A stretch of 64,000 nucleotides of DNA from Clostridiales bacterium CHKCI001 (GCA_900045905.1 FCNS01000036.1:124001-188000); one strand, 5' to 3'; positions 34,811 to 43,521 are shown, counted from the stretch's first letter. The notes: generated by a model from the letters alone, not told the origin. A program made the numbers and translations.

Positions 34811-35713
34811 TCAAGAAAAATTTATATCAATATACTGAAAATATGGTTTTTTATTTACTTCTGTTTCATGTTCATTATACCACTCCGCAGCTTCCTTAAG
34901 TCCAGTATCTAAAGAAATAGTTTCTGAATATATCTTTTTTTGACGTTCAACATCTAATTTATATTCATAGTTATAAAAACTGAAATAATTTCTTTGTTCT
35001 ATATCATCATATACATATATGAATTCTGGAGTTTTCCCATAACAAGCATAACATTTGACTACCCAATCTTTGATAGATATAGATTCCAGATTACCGACAT
35101 TCAATATATGTTCCGCAGGTTTATTATTGATAATTACTTCCATCAATTTACATAAATCTCTAACATGGAAGAATTGCAACTTCATATCGCCATTTTGAGG
35201 TAAATAAAATTTTCTATCTGTTTTTGCACAATCAAATACAAAAGCTTCTCTATATACATTATTCATTGGACCATATAAATATGGTGGACGTAAAATATAT
35301 GCATCATGAACTCTATCTAACAAAGCCCTTTCCGCCTCAATCTTATCTGTACCATATTTTCCCCAAAACTTATTAGCAGCTTTTTCTGAGTCTTCCCTAA
35401 AGGGCTGTGGTGCGTATTCAGGATACACAGCACTTGAACTAATCATAATATACTGTCCAAATGAGCCAAGTGAATCATATAAATCTATGATATCTGATGC
35501 ATTGTACGCCGTAATATCAGCTACTATATCAAAATATTTATCCTTTAACGTGCTTCCTAAATGATGTCTATCTCCCTCTATTAATTGAACTCCTTGAACT
35601 TGTGACTTCGAATTTCTATTAAGTACATAAACTTCATAATCAGCATCTACAAAATATTTTGCGACATATTTACTTACAAAAGTTGTTCCTCCTGTTACCA
35701 GTATTCTCTTCAT
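34811..35713 (-). CDS. NAD-dependent epimerase/dehydratase-like protein
   Basis: Extended SDR of 300 residues with cofactor loop T-G-G-T-T-F-V at residues 7-13, S-S-S-A-V-Y with the catalytic Ser and Tyr (the usual Y-x-x-x-K is split; Y-G-T-D-K follows 30 residues later), and R-P-P-Y-L-Y-G-P. It resembles enzymes acting on nucleotide sugars. It lies inside a region bounded by mobile-element debris. ATG at 35713 follows AAGGAGG. Confidence 0.8.
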   Translation of the reverse strand: MKRILVTGGTTFVSKYVAKYFVDADYEVYVLNRNSKSQVQGVQLIEGDRHHLGSTLKDKYFDIVADITAYNASDIIDLYDSLGSFGQYIMISSSAVYPEYAPQPFREDSEKAANKFWGKYGTDKIEAERALLDRVHDAYILRPPYLYGPMNNVYREAFVFDCAKTDRKFYLPQNGDMKLQFFHVRDLCKLMEVIINNKPAEHILNVGNLESISIKDWVVKCYACYGKTPEFIYVYDDIEQRNYFSFYNYEYKLDVERQKKIYSETISLDTGLKEAAEWYNEHETEVNKKPYFQYIDINFS

Positions 35714-35776
35714 CACAGCCTCCTTAAATTTAATTTTTTTCTATTATAGCATATTTTGTTATAGATAGAAAGAGAA

Positions 35777-36448
35777 TTATCTTCCCCCTCTATCCTTTGT
35801 CTGTCTATTATTATACCGTTGTGAGCCTTCTGCTTCCTTTTGCAACCTAGCCAGCTTCTCGGTTAATGTTTCTGACTTATCCGATACAGCTTCTGGATTA
35901 TCGTAGGCTTTCTGCCAGTTATCAACTTCTTGCTGATAGTTTACATAAGCTGTCCTACATTCCTTGAATGTTAGCAAAAATTCGTTCATGTTTTTATATC
36001 CACAGTTACGAACCATGTTTGAGAGTCCTATCTTTAATCTGCTGATATAATCTGTCTTTTCATCAATCCTTCTCTACAATTCACCTTTATTGGTAATCTT
36101 TTCCATACCTTTTAGATCAGACAATTCGATTTCAAGATTACCTCGTTGTTGCTCGGCTTGAAATATGATTGCGTTCTGACTATTAAATTTCTTTAGTTTC
36201 GGATAAGCAGCCATCTCTGATGTCATTACTGGTTTTGGTGGTATCACTGGCTGTGGATCTGCTTTTGGTATCTCTGCTATGACATCTTTTCTTGATACTG
36301 GCTTTTGATTTTCTGTTTTAATGTCTGGAGACTCTGTATCACTTAATGGCTTATCCTCGGCTGTATGGCTTACACTATCTGTTTTCTCAGCTTTTAGGAT
36401 ATCTACCCGCTGTATCTTATTCCAAATAGTTCTAGCAGCTTCAAGCAC
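35777..36448 (-). pseudogene. Relaxase/mobilization protein C-terminal fragment with TAG
   Basis: One frame covers residues rich in charged and Pro residues (the C-terminal tail of MobA/VirD2-type relaxases: P-P-K-P-V-M-T, then Y-P-K-L-K-K-F-N), a TAG at 36076-36074, then I-D-E-K-T-D-Y-I-S-R-L-K and W-Q-K-A-Y-D. The nuclease domain is missing; upstream sequence changes abruptly at about 36448 into an integrase fragment on the other strand. Confidence 0.55.
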
Positions 36449-37007
36449 CTTTGAGATAAGAAGTATCCGCTATGATGGTGCGAAACATAAAAACATCATC
36501 GGACCAACCAAGCGAAAGAAAGTAAGGATTGTCGATTTTGGCGATACGCTGACAGAAATACTAAAGGCAGCCAGAAAAGAACAGCTAAAAAGCTGGATGC
36601 AGTATGGCGAACTTTACCACCATAACTACTACAAAGAAGTACAGGACAAGAACCGAGTGTATTATGAATACTATCATCTGGACGGAACACAGAAAGTGCC
36701 GGAAGACTATAAGGAAATCTCCTTTATCTGCCTAAGACCAGATGGCTGTCTGGAACTGCCGAGTACACTTGGTATTGTATGCAGATCAGTTTCAAAAAAG
36801 CTGGAAGGATTTGAGGGATTTCATTTCCACCAGTTACGACACACCTATACGAGCAACCTGCTCTCAAACGGAGCAGCTCCAAAGGATGTACAGGAACTGT
36901 TAGGACACTCAGATGTAAGTACCACAATGAATGTCTATGCTCACTCTACCAGAAAAGCTAAGCGAAACTCCGCAAGGCTTCTCGATAAAGTAGCGGGCAA
37001 TGACTAA
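36447..37007 (+). pseudogene. Tyrosine recombinase, C-terminal half only
   Basis: The frame gives the C-terminal half of a Tn916/Tn1549-type integrase: I-G-P-T-K-R-K-K-V-R, then the catalytic H-Q-L-R-H-T-Y (His and Arg II), L-L-G-H-S-D-V and the nucleophile in M-N-V-Y-A-H. The N-terminal arm and core-binding domains and the first catalytic Arg are missing. An apparent start at 36321 is only the reverse strand of the relaxase fragment. Confidence 0.75.
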
Positions 37008-37011
37008 AAAA

Positions 37012-37062
37012 GAAATTCCCTTATTTCCCTTACGATTATCTCATAAGGGCAAAAATAAGGGA
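37012..37062. terminator. Hairpin after integrase remnant
   Basis: TTCCCTTATTT pairs with AAATAAGGGAA, and an inner CCCTTA pairs with TAAGGG. It may be an old terminator or an end of the mobile element; it matches the hairpin at 34286-34365 in core sequence. Confidence 0.45.
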
Positions 37063-37149
37063 AAATACATATCATTTCACTATCTAATAAGCTGGAAAGC
37101 CTGTAAAATGGGGAAAGTTGAAGAAATATCTCCACAAATTATGATTTGT

Positions 37150-37667
37150 CTAATCTAATTGTTTTTCAATAACAATTATTGATTCGTCATTTTCCCCTAT
37201 CATTTCAACAGATATTTTATTTACTACTGTTTTAAATATTTCATTCATATTTTTAATTTCTTCATAAGCCTTATTTAACAATTCTTCCGTCGCCAACTTA
37301 CCAATCGTCATATGTGGCTTATATGTCATGCCCAAATCATACTCTTTAAATTCATTATCATAAAAGTTTTGGTGAATAAAATATATCTCTGTAGTGCCTT
37401 CTATTATTTCTAAAAAAAGATAATGCCCAAACCTATCACTTTGTCTGCAAATCCCCTTCATAACAAGGTGAAATGGCTTTATGTTTTTTAATCTTCTTTC
37501 TAAAACTTCTGCTATTTCACTATTGCTCATTTGGTTCTCAAACGGAAATACTAATGTTATATGAGGACAAACCAATTGAGCCAATGGGGATCATATTTTT
37601 CTCTTATCCTATCAATTATCTCCATATTCTCAAACTCTGGAAATATCATAATCGTTCTGATACTCAC
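37150..37667 (-). pseudogene. 2'-5' RNA ligase-like (2H phosphoesterase), frameshifted
   Basis: The 3' frame holds both H-x-T motifs of the 2H family, C-P-H-I-T-L-V-F-P-F and K-P-H-M-T-I-G-K. The 5' part lies in another frame from a GTG at 37667 (GGGAGG upstream): I-M-I-F-P-E-F-E-N-M-E then I-R-E-K-Y-D-P. The frames meet near 37580-37590, where relatives read Y-D-P-L-A. A length change in a C run explains the break. The 144-residue fragment from 37584 keeps both His motifs and might still fold. Confidence 0.6.
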
Positions 37668-37971
37668 CGAATTTTACCTCCCCAACTTCCAATTTGTTCT
37701 CATAATACGCTTACACTAATGACACTGTAAAATACCAAGCAGTATTTCTCTATCCATTCTTGATTGACCTACAACTACCGCCTGAGCAGTCTTCACTCCC
37801 CATCCTCCACTTCTAGTCCTTTTTAAAAGCTACTCATCGGTTCCACTCTGATCAATCTTATACTGCCTTTAACCCTAAGTCCAGCCTATAAGCATTGACA
37901 CTATAATTAAAAATAATATCGCCTTCCTCATAATCTGGTTTCTCAGGAACTACGCAAAAATCGAACTGCTT
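37668..37971. other. No gene seen
   Basis: No supported frame, ribosome site or strong hairpin is visible in these 300 bases. The sequence has higher C on the plus strand than its surroundings and may be the 3' debris of a lost gene. Confidence 0.4.
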
Positions 37972-38295
37972 TTACTTTAATTTCATACCTCTCACATATA
38001 TTTCAACTGCTTCTTTCTCCCTATCTGTCAAAGATTCCCATATCTGTAATACTCTCTTTTGTTCAGAAGATAAATCCAGATTTTCAATATCACCAGCAAA
38101 AAATTGTGACAATGTAATTCCTAATCCCTCACATATTCTATCTAATGTATAAAAAGTAGGCGTACTTCCCCTTTTCATTAAGTTTGATAAAGACGACTGA
38201 CTAATTCCTGTCTTTTTAGACAGCGCATACATACTCATCTGCTTTCTATCACAGAGTTCTTTTATTCGATTTGTAATATACTTCTCATCCAGCAA
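37972..38295 (-). CDS. XRE-family regulator
   Basis: Protein of 107 residues with a Cro/C1 helix-turn-helix (M-S-M-Y-A-L-S-K-K-T-G-I-S-Q-S-S-L-S-N-L-M-K-R) and a C-terminal helix ending R-E-K-E-A-V-E-I-Y-V-R-G. The start is a TTG about ten bases after GAGGTG. Target unknown. It is co-directional with the Spo0A-C-like gene upstream. Confidence 0.8.
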   Translation of the reverse strand: MLDEKYITNRIKELCDRKQMSMYALSKKTGISQSSLSNLMKRGSTPTFYTLDRICEGLGITLSQFFAGDIENLDLSSEQKRVLQIWESLTDREKEAVEIYVRGMKLK

Positions 38296-38438
38296 GCAAT
38301 CTACACCTCATTTTCGATATATACTGCTTTTATTTTACCTGTTAGCACTAGATATTATTAGGTTTTATATATAGAAGTATTTTACTTTATATTTGAGTAG
38401 TAACAAATAAAAAAATAAGCGTATTACCTAAATCTCTT

Positions 38439-38663
38439 CTATTGTTGCTCTCTAACTTTCTTACACAAATATTCAATCACCTCTTTTGCTGTTGGACTTT
38501 CTCCCTTATACGGCACTTTTTCCCAGTTATCTCTTATACTTATATCCGAATTATTAAATCCTGAATCAATCGCATGTTGAATTTCTCTCTCTACTTGTTC
38601 AGGACTTATGCCTTCTTTTTTTCCAATCATACTCATTATTTTTTTAAACTCTTTCTTTTTCAT
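38439..38663 (-). CDS. Small protein resembling the Spo0A C-terminal domain
   Basis: Protein of 74 residues with E-G-I-S-P-E-Q-V-E-R-E-I-Q-H-A-I-D-S-G, then W-E-K-V-P, and P-T-A-K-E-V-I-E-Y-L near the end. This order resembles the Spo0A DNA-binding domain (PF08769) without a receiver; stand-alone versions are common in Lachnospiraceae. Whether it binds DNA is not known. AGGAGA precedes the ATG. It is divergent from an XRE gene with a palindrome between them. Confidence 0.6.
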   Translation of the reverse strand: MKKKEFKKIMSMIGKKEGISPEQVEREIQHAIDSGFNNSDISIRDNWEKVPYKGESPTAKEVIEYLCKKVREQQ

Positions 38664-38681
38664 TTATTTCTCCTTTTCATT

Positions 38682-38701
38682 TTGCAATCTATTAATTGCA
38701 A
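38682..38701. promoter_or_regulatory. Palindrome between divergent small regulators
   Basis: TTGCAAT (38682-38688) and ATTGCAA (38695-38701) flank a six-base spacer. It sits 19 bp before the Spo0A-C-like gene and about 70 bp before the XRE gene, where either product could bind. Confidence 0.5.
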
Positions 38702-38771
38702 TTATATCGATATTTTACAGTAGAATCAATATAAACCTATGAAATGTCGTATGAAAGGCTGGGATTTATTT

Positions 38772-39026
38772 ATGCCTCAAAAAATAAAACAAACTCAAGA
38801 TATTTCTTTGGGAGAAAATCTAAGGAAACTAAGAAATAGTGCTGGCTTGACTCAAGAACAGGTCATTGCACAGTTACAGATTCGTAATTTTTCTACATCC
38901 AGAAGTGCTTACTCCCAAATGGAGTCTGGTACATATAATATTCGTGTCAGCGAGCTGATTGCATTAGCTGAAATATTTCACACAGATTATAATACTATTT
39001 TTAAAGACTTAACCTATAACAAGTAA
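38772..39026 (+). CDS. XRE-family regulator
   Basis: Protein of about 84 residues, nearly all a helix-turn-helix: L-G-E-N-L-R-K-L-R-N-S-A-G-L-T-Q-E-Q-V-I-A-Q-L then S-R-S-A-Y-S-Q-M-E-S-G. The start at 38772 (M-P-Q-K-I) is chosen since the longer frame from 38739 has no ribosome site; neither is strong. A clear terminator follows. Confidence 0.72.
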   Translation: MPQKIKQTQDISLGENLRKLRNSAGLTQEQVIAQLQIRNFSTSRSAYSQMESGTYNIRVSELIALAEIFHTDYNTIFKDLTYNK

Positions 39027-39066
39027 CCCTAGACGCATTTCCTGCAATCTAGGGTATTTTTCTTTA
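39026..39066 (+). terminator. Terminator after XRE gene
   Basis: ACCCTAGA (39026-39033) pairs with TCTAGGGT (39048-39055), followed by ATTTTTCTTT. Confidence 0.85.
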
Positions 39067-39789
39067 TTCTTCACCATAGGTGCCAATTCTCCCAGCTATT
39101 TTTTTATCTTTTCTACTTTCTCTTCTCCCTGCATGCCGAACTTATATCATGGTGAAAATTTTCTAACTAGTCAAGCATCTGTCCATTCCCTTCCTCTATA
39201 TCAGTTATTCTAGTTTACTAATTTTCTACTATCAAAATGTTGCCAAAACTTAAACAAATTTTCTTGTGTCCTGCATAAACACTGACTTTTCAAAAGCCAT
39301 TTCATCACTCAAACTCCAAAATCAAATTTAGTTCTACCCAATTTTGTATCGGTATTTTGGTTCTATTTGACTCTATTTGTTTCCAACTGTCATATACCTA
39401 CAGTCTGCCTTTGCCAGTGTTATCCATTTGTTATCACTGAATTGTTATCAACTACAAATTAGGCTCTTTCCAAAGATTTTACATCAATTAGACATATACT
39501 CTTCTTTACAGTTTTTAATCCGCAATAGAGCATTGGCTTCAATAATGCTCAAAACTTTTTTACGAGACGGTGAGTCATTAAAAGAAACGATACTTATTAA
39601 TAATTTAATTCCCACATCTTTATAAAATAACCATGCTCCATATTACTGAGAACTTCGATTATTTATAACATCTATAAAAAAGCTATTATCAACGCTATAA
39701 GTCTCCATCGATTCACCATTTATTTTTTCTGCTTGTAATTATACCTCGTAAGATTAGGGTTTTTAAGTCCATTACCTATATTCACTTAC
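39067..39789. other. No gene seen, 720 bases
   Basis: Low-complexity, C- and T-rich plus strand with a plus frame at 39377-39625 that has no ribosome site or recognisable protein character. It looks like degraded coding sequence. I find no RNA gene, repeat or terminator that I can support. Confidence 0.4.
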
Positions 39790-40167
39790 TTATAAAATAC
39801 TATTAAGCAATATTCCCAAACAAACAGAAACCAGTCCAACAATTACGAATAACGTACCAACGATACACTGAATAAGCTGACCGCTTTTTTTAATATAAGA
39901 AAAATTTGGTTTGTTAGTGTTGTAAATGACATTACATTCTTCCCCTATAATAAAAATTCCGTTTGAAGTCCAGCCCGTATTTTGAATATAATTATTTCCG
40001 CATACACAATACTCGAATATAGCTCTGATCCTGCGTCCATTCGTTTCAATTTTGGTAATCTTTCCTATTGTGTGACCTTTATATTTTATGAATTTTATAT
40101 ATCTGGGAACACAGAATATTAGCCCAACAACCAAAAATAAAACACCAATTATCCAAAATACCACCAT
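39790..40167 (-). CDS. DUF3592-like membrane protein
   Basis: Protein of 125 residues with an N-terminal membrane helix (W-I-I-G-V-L-F-L-V-V-G-L-I-F), a beta-rich middle of about 60 residues including T-G-W-T-S-N-G-I-F-I-I-G-E-E-C-N-V-I-Y, and a C-terminal helix. The layout resembles DUF3592. AGGAGG precedes the ATG. It lies 43 bp downstream of the next gene. Confidence 0.55.
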   Translation of the reverse strand: MVVFWIIGVLFLVVGLIFCVPRYIKFIKYKGHTIGKITKIETNGRRIRAIFEYCVCGNNYIQNTGWTSNGIFIIGEECNVIYNTNKPNFSYIKKSGQLIQCIVGTLFVIVGLVSVCLGILLNSIL

Positions 40168-40210
40168 GTTATTACCTCCTAAAATTCAAATTTATCAATA
40201 TATTCTGCGC

Positions 40211-40576
40211 TCATTTTGAATAAAGGATTTTAATATTTCCATCTACAAATCCGACTCCAACACCTGAACTCTTTTTTAATATCTCTGCATTATTACCAAC
40301 TTTAAGATATTTTTCTAAACCATCACTAATTTCTGCAAGAATTACATCCCATTCAGCAGATTTAGCCCAAGCAAAAGGATTTTGTCTTGTTCCAAAATCT
40401 GTAACTTCACAACAAGCCCAATCTTCATCTTCAAGATCAAATTGTTTCGTTCCAACTAATTCCATAGACCAAGTTCCGTTACCATCATCATAAAGATTAA
40501 AACAGAAAGCAACAATACTATCTGGAATATTGTTTTTTAATACATTATCGATCCATTCTGAAATTTTATCGTACAT
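40211..40576 (-). CDS. Hypothetical protein, possible immunity-type
   Basis: Acidic protein of 121 residues with I-P-D-S-I-V-A-F-C-F-N-L-Y-D-D-G, W-S-M-E-L-V-G-T and D-E-D-W-A-C-C-E-V. The acidic, aromatic character and single small domain are like immunity proteins of polymorphic toxin loci, but no toxin gene is next to it. GGAGG precedes the ATG. Confidence 0.5.
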   Translation of the reverse strand: MYDKISEWIDNVLKNNIPDSIVAFCFNLYDDGNGTWSMELVGTKQFDLEDEDWACCEVTDFGTRQNPFAWAKSAEWDVILAEISDGLEKYLKVGNNAEILKKSSGVGVGFVDGNIKILYSK

Positions 40577-40689
40577 AAGACTAAAACACCTCCGTAAACT
40601 TCTAATTTATTCTCATAATACTCTGCAACAATAACTACTGCGGGGAAAGTAATAATATAGGTGCTTTTACAGAAACGGTGGGGTAGGCA

Positions 40690-41106
40690 TTACCTACCCC
40701 TATGCTTTTCTTTCTTTTTCTGTTGTTTCATTTTAAACTTTCGCTCTTTCTCTGTTTCCCGCTGCTCTCGGCTCACAGTCTTGCGTTCCATTTTCAACTG
40801 CTCCTGCTGTAATTTCAAAGCCTGTTGCGATTTTGTCCCTATCCCTATATTCTTCACCTGTTTTCGCACTTCTCGCTGCATCCGTTTTGGATTACGACTC
40901 GTTTCTTTTACATCAGTTGCCACAGCTAAACTAAATCGTAGCTGATGGTAATTTTTCAGAACGAAATCATATACCTCATAATCTTTCGGCTCTGCTCCAA
41001 ATGTCACCTTGCATACCGATAACTTTCCCTCTGATATTCGCTCAAAAACACCGATCCAGAATGGTTCCTCAAAAAATACTGTCAATCTGTCCGATACTTT
41101 ATTCAT
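40690..41106 (-). CDS. yjdF: DUF2992 protein, YjdF family
   Basis: Protein of 138 residues. The N-terminal half (L-T-V-F-F-E-E-P-F-W-I-G-V-F-E, then K-V-T-F-G-A-E-P) is the conserved YjdF domain; the C-terminal half is a long, highly charged helix of K/E/R/Q. The family is found under control of the yjdF riboswitch, which binds azaaromatic compounds, and may protect from them. AAGGAGG precedes the ATG. The riboswitch-like leader lies directly upstream. Confidence 0.88.
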   Translation of the reverse strand: MNKVSDRLTVFFEEPFWIGVFERISEGKLSVCKVTFGAEPKDYEVYDFVLKNYHQLRFSLAVATDVKETSRNPKRMQREVRKQVKNIGIGTKSQQALKLQQEQLKMERKTVSREQRETEKERKFKMKQQKKKEKHRGR

Positions 41107-41136
41107 GACATTTCCTCCTTAAATAATTGTAATAAA

Positions 41137-41252
41137 CAAAGAACGGACGACCCTAAGGAGGGAGGGTTACTTACACCAGATGGTGCGGCTGGGCTACCTA
41201 CCAGCTCTATAAGAGATTTTCTCTTACGTTGCGTTTTTATCTTTGTTCTTTG
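41137..41252 (-). promoter_or_regulatory. yjdF riboswitch (azaaromatic sensor)
   Basis: The leader of yjdF has closing arms CAAAGAAC (minus strand 41252-41245) and GTTCTTTG (41144-41137) that pair perfectly over eight bases. The enclosed 100 bases are GC-rich with several conserved-looking purine blocks (GTAGGTAGCCCAGCCGC). Size, position and gene partner fit the yjdF RNA motif. The 3' arm ends about 20 bases before the AAGGAGG site, so ligand folding could control translation. Confidence 0.75.
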
Positions 41253-41400
41253 ATTTTATCATATTATCAATTATTTATCCATTCATTATTCCATTCCAAG
41301 TGTTATAAAGTTTCTCTATATTTTTCCGACCGCATGAAGTATAATGAAACCAACACGAAATTGAAAATACTAAGGAAAAAATTCTGTGGAGGAGATGGAC

Positions 41401-42216
41401 ATGGACTTATATGAATTATATTATTTAATTGTCTTACAAACTGAGATGATTCAAAAGCTAAAATTGGTTGGTGAAAAAATAGATTTGAAGCAAATTGATT
41501 TCTATTTGGAACAATTGATGGATAGGAAAACAGCAGTTGAATCGTACAGACATTTGAAGATTTTATTAGAAGAAGATAAAGATAATATCAAAATGCTGTA
41601 TTGCCAATTAGAATGTGCTCGACGAGTATTTGATAAATATCAAGAAAAGCATATTAAGGAAACGATATACATAGATACAATGAAATGTTTTACTCGATTT
41701 ATAGAGGAATGTAAGAAGAAAAATGGGAGAATGTTTTTTGACAGGGACTGGTGGACCTATAGACAGATTAGCATGAGTCTATTTCGTATCGGAGAGTTAG
41801 AATATGAATTTGAGGAATATGAAGGTGAAAACGTTATTGCCATTCATATACCATCCGATGCCAATTTATCAAAAGAAGCTGTTGACACTTCAATGAAACA
41901 GGCAAAAATATTTTTCCAAACCTATTATCATGATTATAAATATGAAAAATATAGTTGTGATTCGTGGCTACTGTCACCACGATTAAAACCACTATTGTCC
42001 AGAAAATCAAATATATTATCGTTTCAAAATCGCTTTCATATTGTACGGGAAAACAACGAGGACAAAGGCTATATCGAATGGTTATTTCAGGTTCCCATTG
42101 ACACCAATTATAAAAACTTACCTGCGAAAACTGATTTACAAAAAAAGGTCAAAGAGATACTCCTTAATGGTGGAAACATCGGCTCCGCATACGGAATTAT
42201 AACAATGAGCAGCTAA
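41401..42216 (+). CDS. GNAT_C/NAT_N-type acyltransferase-domain protein
   Basis: Protein of 271 residues. The C-terminal half carries I-A-I-H-I-P-S-D-A-N-L-S, Y-S-C-D-S-W-L-L-S-P and S-N-I-L-S-F-Q-N-R-F, the conserved strands of the GNAT_C acyltransferase domain; the N-terminal half is the helical NAT_N-type domain with R-x-F-F-D-R-D-W-W-T-Y. Function is not known. The start at 41401 follows GGAGGAG at seven bases; upstream GTG and ATG codons overlap that site. Confidence 0.72.
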   Translation: MDLYELYYLIVLQTEMIQKLKLVGEKIDLKQIDFYLEQLMDRKTAVESYRHLKILLEEDKDNIKMLYCQLECARRVFDKYQEKHIKETIYIDTMKCFTRFIEECKKKNGRMFFDRDWWTYRQISMSLFRIGELEYEFEEYEGENVIAIHIPSDANLSKEAVDTSMKQAKIFFQTYYHDYKYEKYSCDSWLLSPRLKPLLSRKSNILSFQNRFHIVRENNEDKGYIEWLFQVPIDTNYKNLPAKTDLQKKVKEILLNGGNIGSAYGIITMSS

Positions 42217-42308
42217 AATGTTAAATATGAAAAGGCAAGTGAACCAAATTGATATCGTTTTCTTTTCTTAGATTCATTGTTGTTTTTTTAATCACATGGA
42301 GGATTTAT

Positions 42309-42824
42309 ATGCAATACATCAGTCATTATCAATCACCTATTGGCAATATTTTTTTAGCAGCAGATACTATCGGCCTGATTGGTCTATGGTTTGAAGGACA
42401 AAAATACTTTGCCCGCTGTTTAGACAAGGAACATAGAGAAACAGAAATCCCTCTCTTTAAAGAAGTGAAGCACTGGCTTGATATTTACTTTTCAGGAGTA
42501 AATCCAAATTTTTCTGTTCCCCTTCATTTCATTGGAACAGAATTTCAAAAAGACGTATGGAAAATCCTTTGCTCCATCCCTTACGGTCAGACTATGACTT
42601 ATGGGGAAATTGCAAAGCAAATTGCTATGAAAAAAGGCATAAAAACTATGTCCGCACAGGCAGTCGGAGGGGCAGTAGGACATAACCCTATTTCTTTAAT
42701 CATACCATGTCATCGGGTAATCGGAACGAATGGCAGTTTAACTGGATACGCTGGCGGAATAGAAAAAAAGTATCAATTACTGCAACTTGAGCACACAGAC
42801 TTGACAGGACTATTTCTTCCCTAA
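42309..42824 (+). CDS. ogt: Methylated-DNA-protein cysteine methyltransferase
   Basis: Suicide DNA repair protein of 171 residues that removes methyl groups from O6-methylguanine. The active site is I-P-C-H-R-V near residue 135, preceded by the helix-turn-helix with Y-G-Q-T-M-T-Y-G-E-I-A and the Arg-finger/turn segment A-V-G-G-A-V-G-H-N-P. ATG at 42309 follows GGAGG. A strong terminator follows. Confidence 0.92.
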   Translation: MQYISHYQSPIGNIFLAADTIGLIGLWFEGQKYFARCLDKEHRETEIPLFKEVKHWLDIYFSGVNPNFSVPLHFIGTEFQKDVWKILCSIPYGQTMTYGEIAKQIAMKKGIKTMSAQAVGGAVGHNPISLIIPCHRVIGTNGSLTGYAGGIEKKYQLLQLEHTDLTGLFLP

Positions 42825-42834
42825 AAATCCATAT

Positions 42835-42875
42835 CACAAAAGTAGTATCAAACGATACACTTTTGTGTATTTTTC
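42835..42875 (+). terminator. Terminator after ogt
   Basis: CACAAAAG (42835-42842) and CTTTTGTG (42860-42867) enclose an inner GTATC/GATAC stem, followed by TATTTTT. Confidence 0.85.
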
Positions 42876-42932
42876 CAGATAAACACGACAACAACTTATC
42901 TTGCCACTTGCTCTCCCCAACAAATTAAATGA

Positions 42933-43109
42933 TTATTTACATTTGTATTTATTCGATGGAATCAATGTCATTAAAACTCCAACAATCCCCATAATTACCA
43001 AAACAGTATGCCATTTTAAATTAAGATCAAAAACTGCCTCATTCCCATAAGATAAGGTTAATAAAATAGCCATTAAAATTATTGCAATACCTGTAAACTG
43101 ATCGTTCAC
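42933..43109 (-). CDS. Small two-helix membrane protein, 58 residues
   Basis: A frame from GTG 43109 to TAA 42933 codes two hydrophobic segments (I-A-I-I-L-M-A-I-L-L-T-L and T-V-L-V-I-M-G-I-V-G-V-L-M) and a basic C-terminus P-S-N-K-Y-K-C-K. AAGGAG lies ten bases before the GTG. No family is recognised. Confidence 0.5.
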   Translation of the reverse strand: MNDQFTGIAIILMAILLTLSYGNEAVFDLNLKWHTVLVIMGIVGVLMTLIPSNKYKCK

Positions 43110-43182
43110 TGTTCATTTTCTCCTTTTAAATTCTGATTTTTTATTTCGCTTCACTCTCCAGTAAATGGGAAATTTTCTCTTT

Positions 43183-43521
43183 TTATTCAATCCTAACATT
43201 CACTGGAGTTATTGTAAGATTTCCTGTTCCCTCCACGGTATACCATCTGCCTTTTTTCAGTCTAATCTTTTCTGATACACCAGATGTAATATACCCGATC
43301 GTATATGTTTCCCCTGTCTCAACATCAGTAAATACTACACTTGTATCACAATCACTGTTCACTTTTATCATACCAAACAGCGGCTGTATTTGTTCCGACT
43401 TGAATGAATTTCTGTCGTTTGCCGCAAGTGTAAATGTATGTTTCTTTTGAATGCTAGCATAAATAATAATTACAGCTACAAATATCACTATCAAACATGA
43501 GACAATCCATTTTCTTTTCAC
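43183..43521 (-). CDS. Membrane-anchored hypothetical protein
   Basis: Protein of 112 residues with a single N-terminal membrane helix (residues 5-23) and a beta-rich domain that would lie outside. Start codon is GTG, seven bases after GGAGG. No family recognised. It may also be released if the helix works as a signal peptide; no clear cleavage site is visible. Confidence 0.55.
   Translation of the reverse strand: MKRKWIVSCLIVIFVAVIIIYASIQKKHTFTLAANDRNSFKSEQIQPLFGMIKVNSDCDTSVVFTDVETGETYTIGYITSGVSEKIRLKKGRWYTVEGTGNLTITPVNVRIE

Noticed and set aside
36321-36446. Apparent N-terminus of the integrase fragment
   Set aside because: This part is the reverse strand of the relaxase tail; integrase similarity begins only at about 36447.
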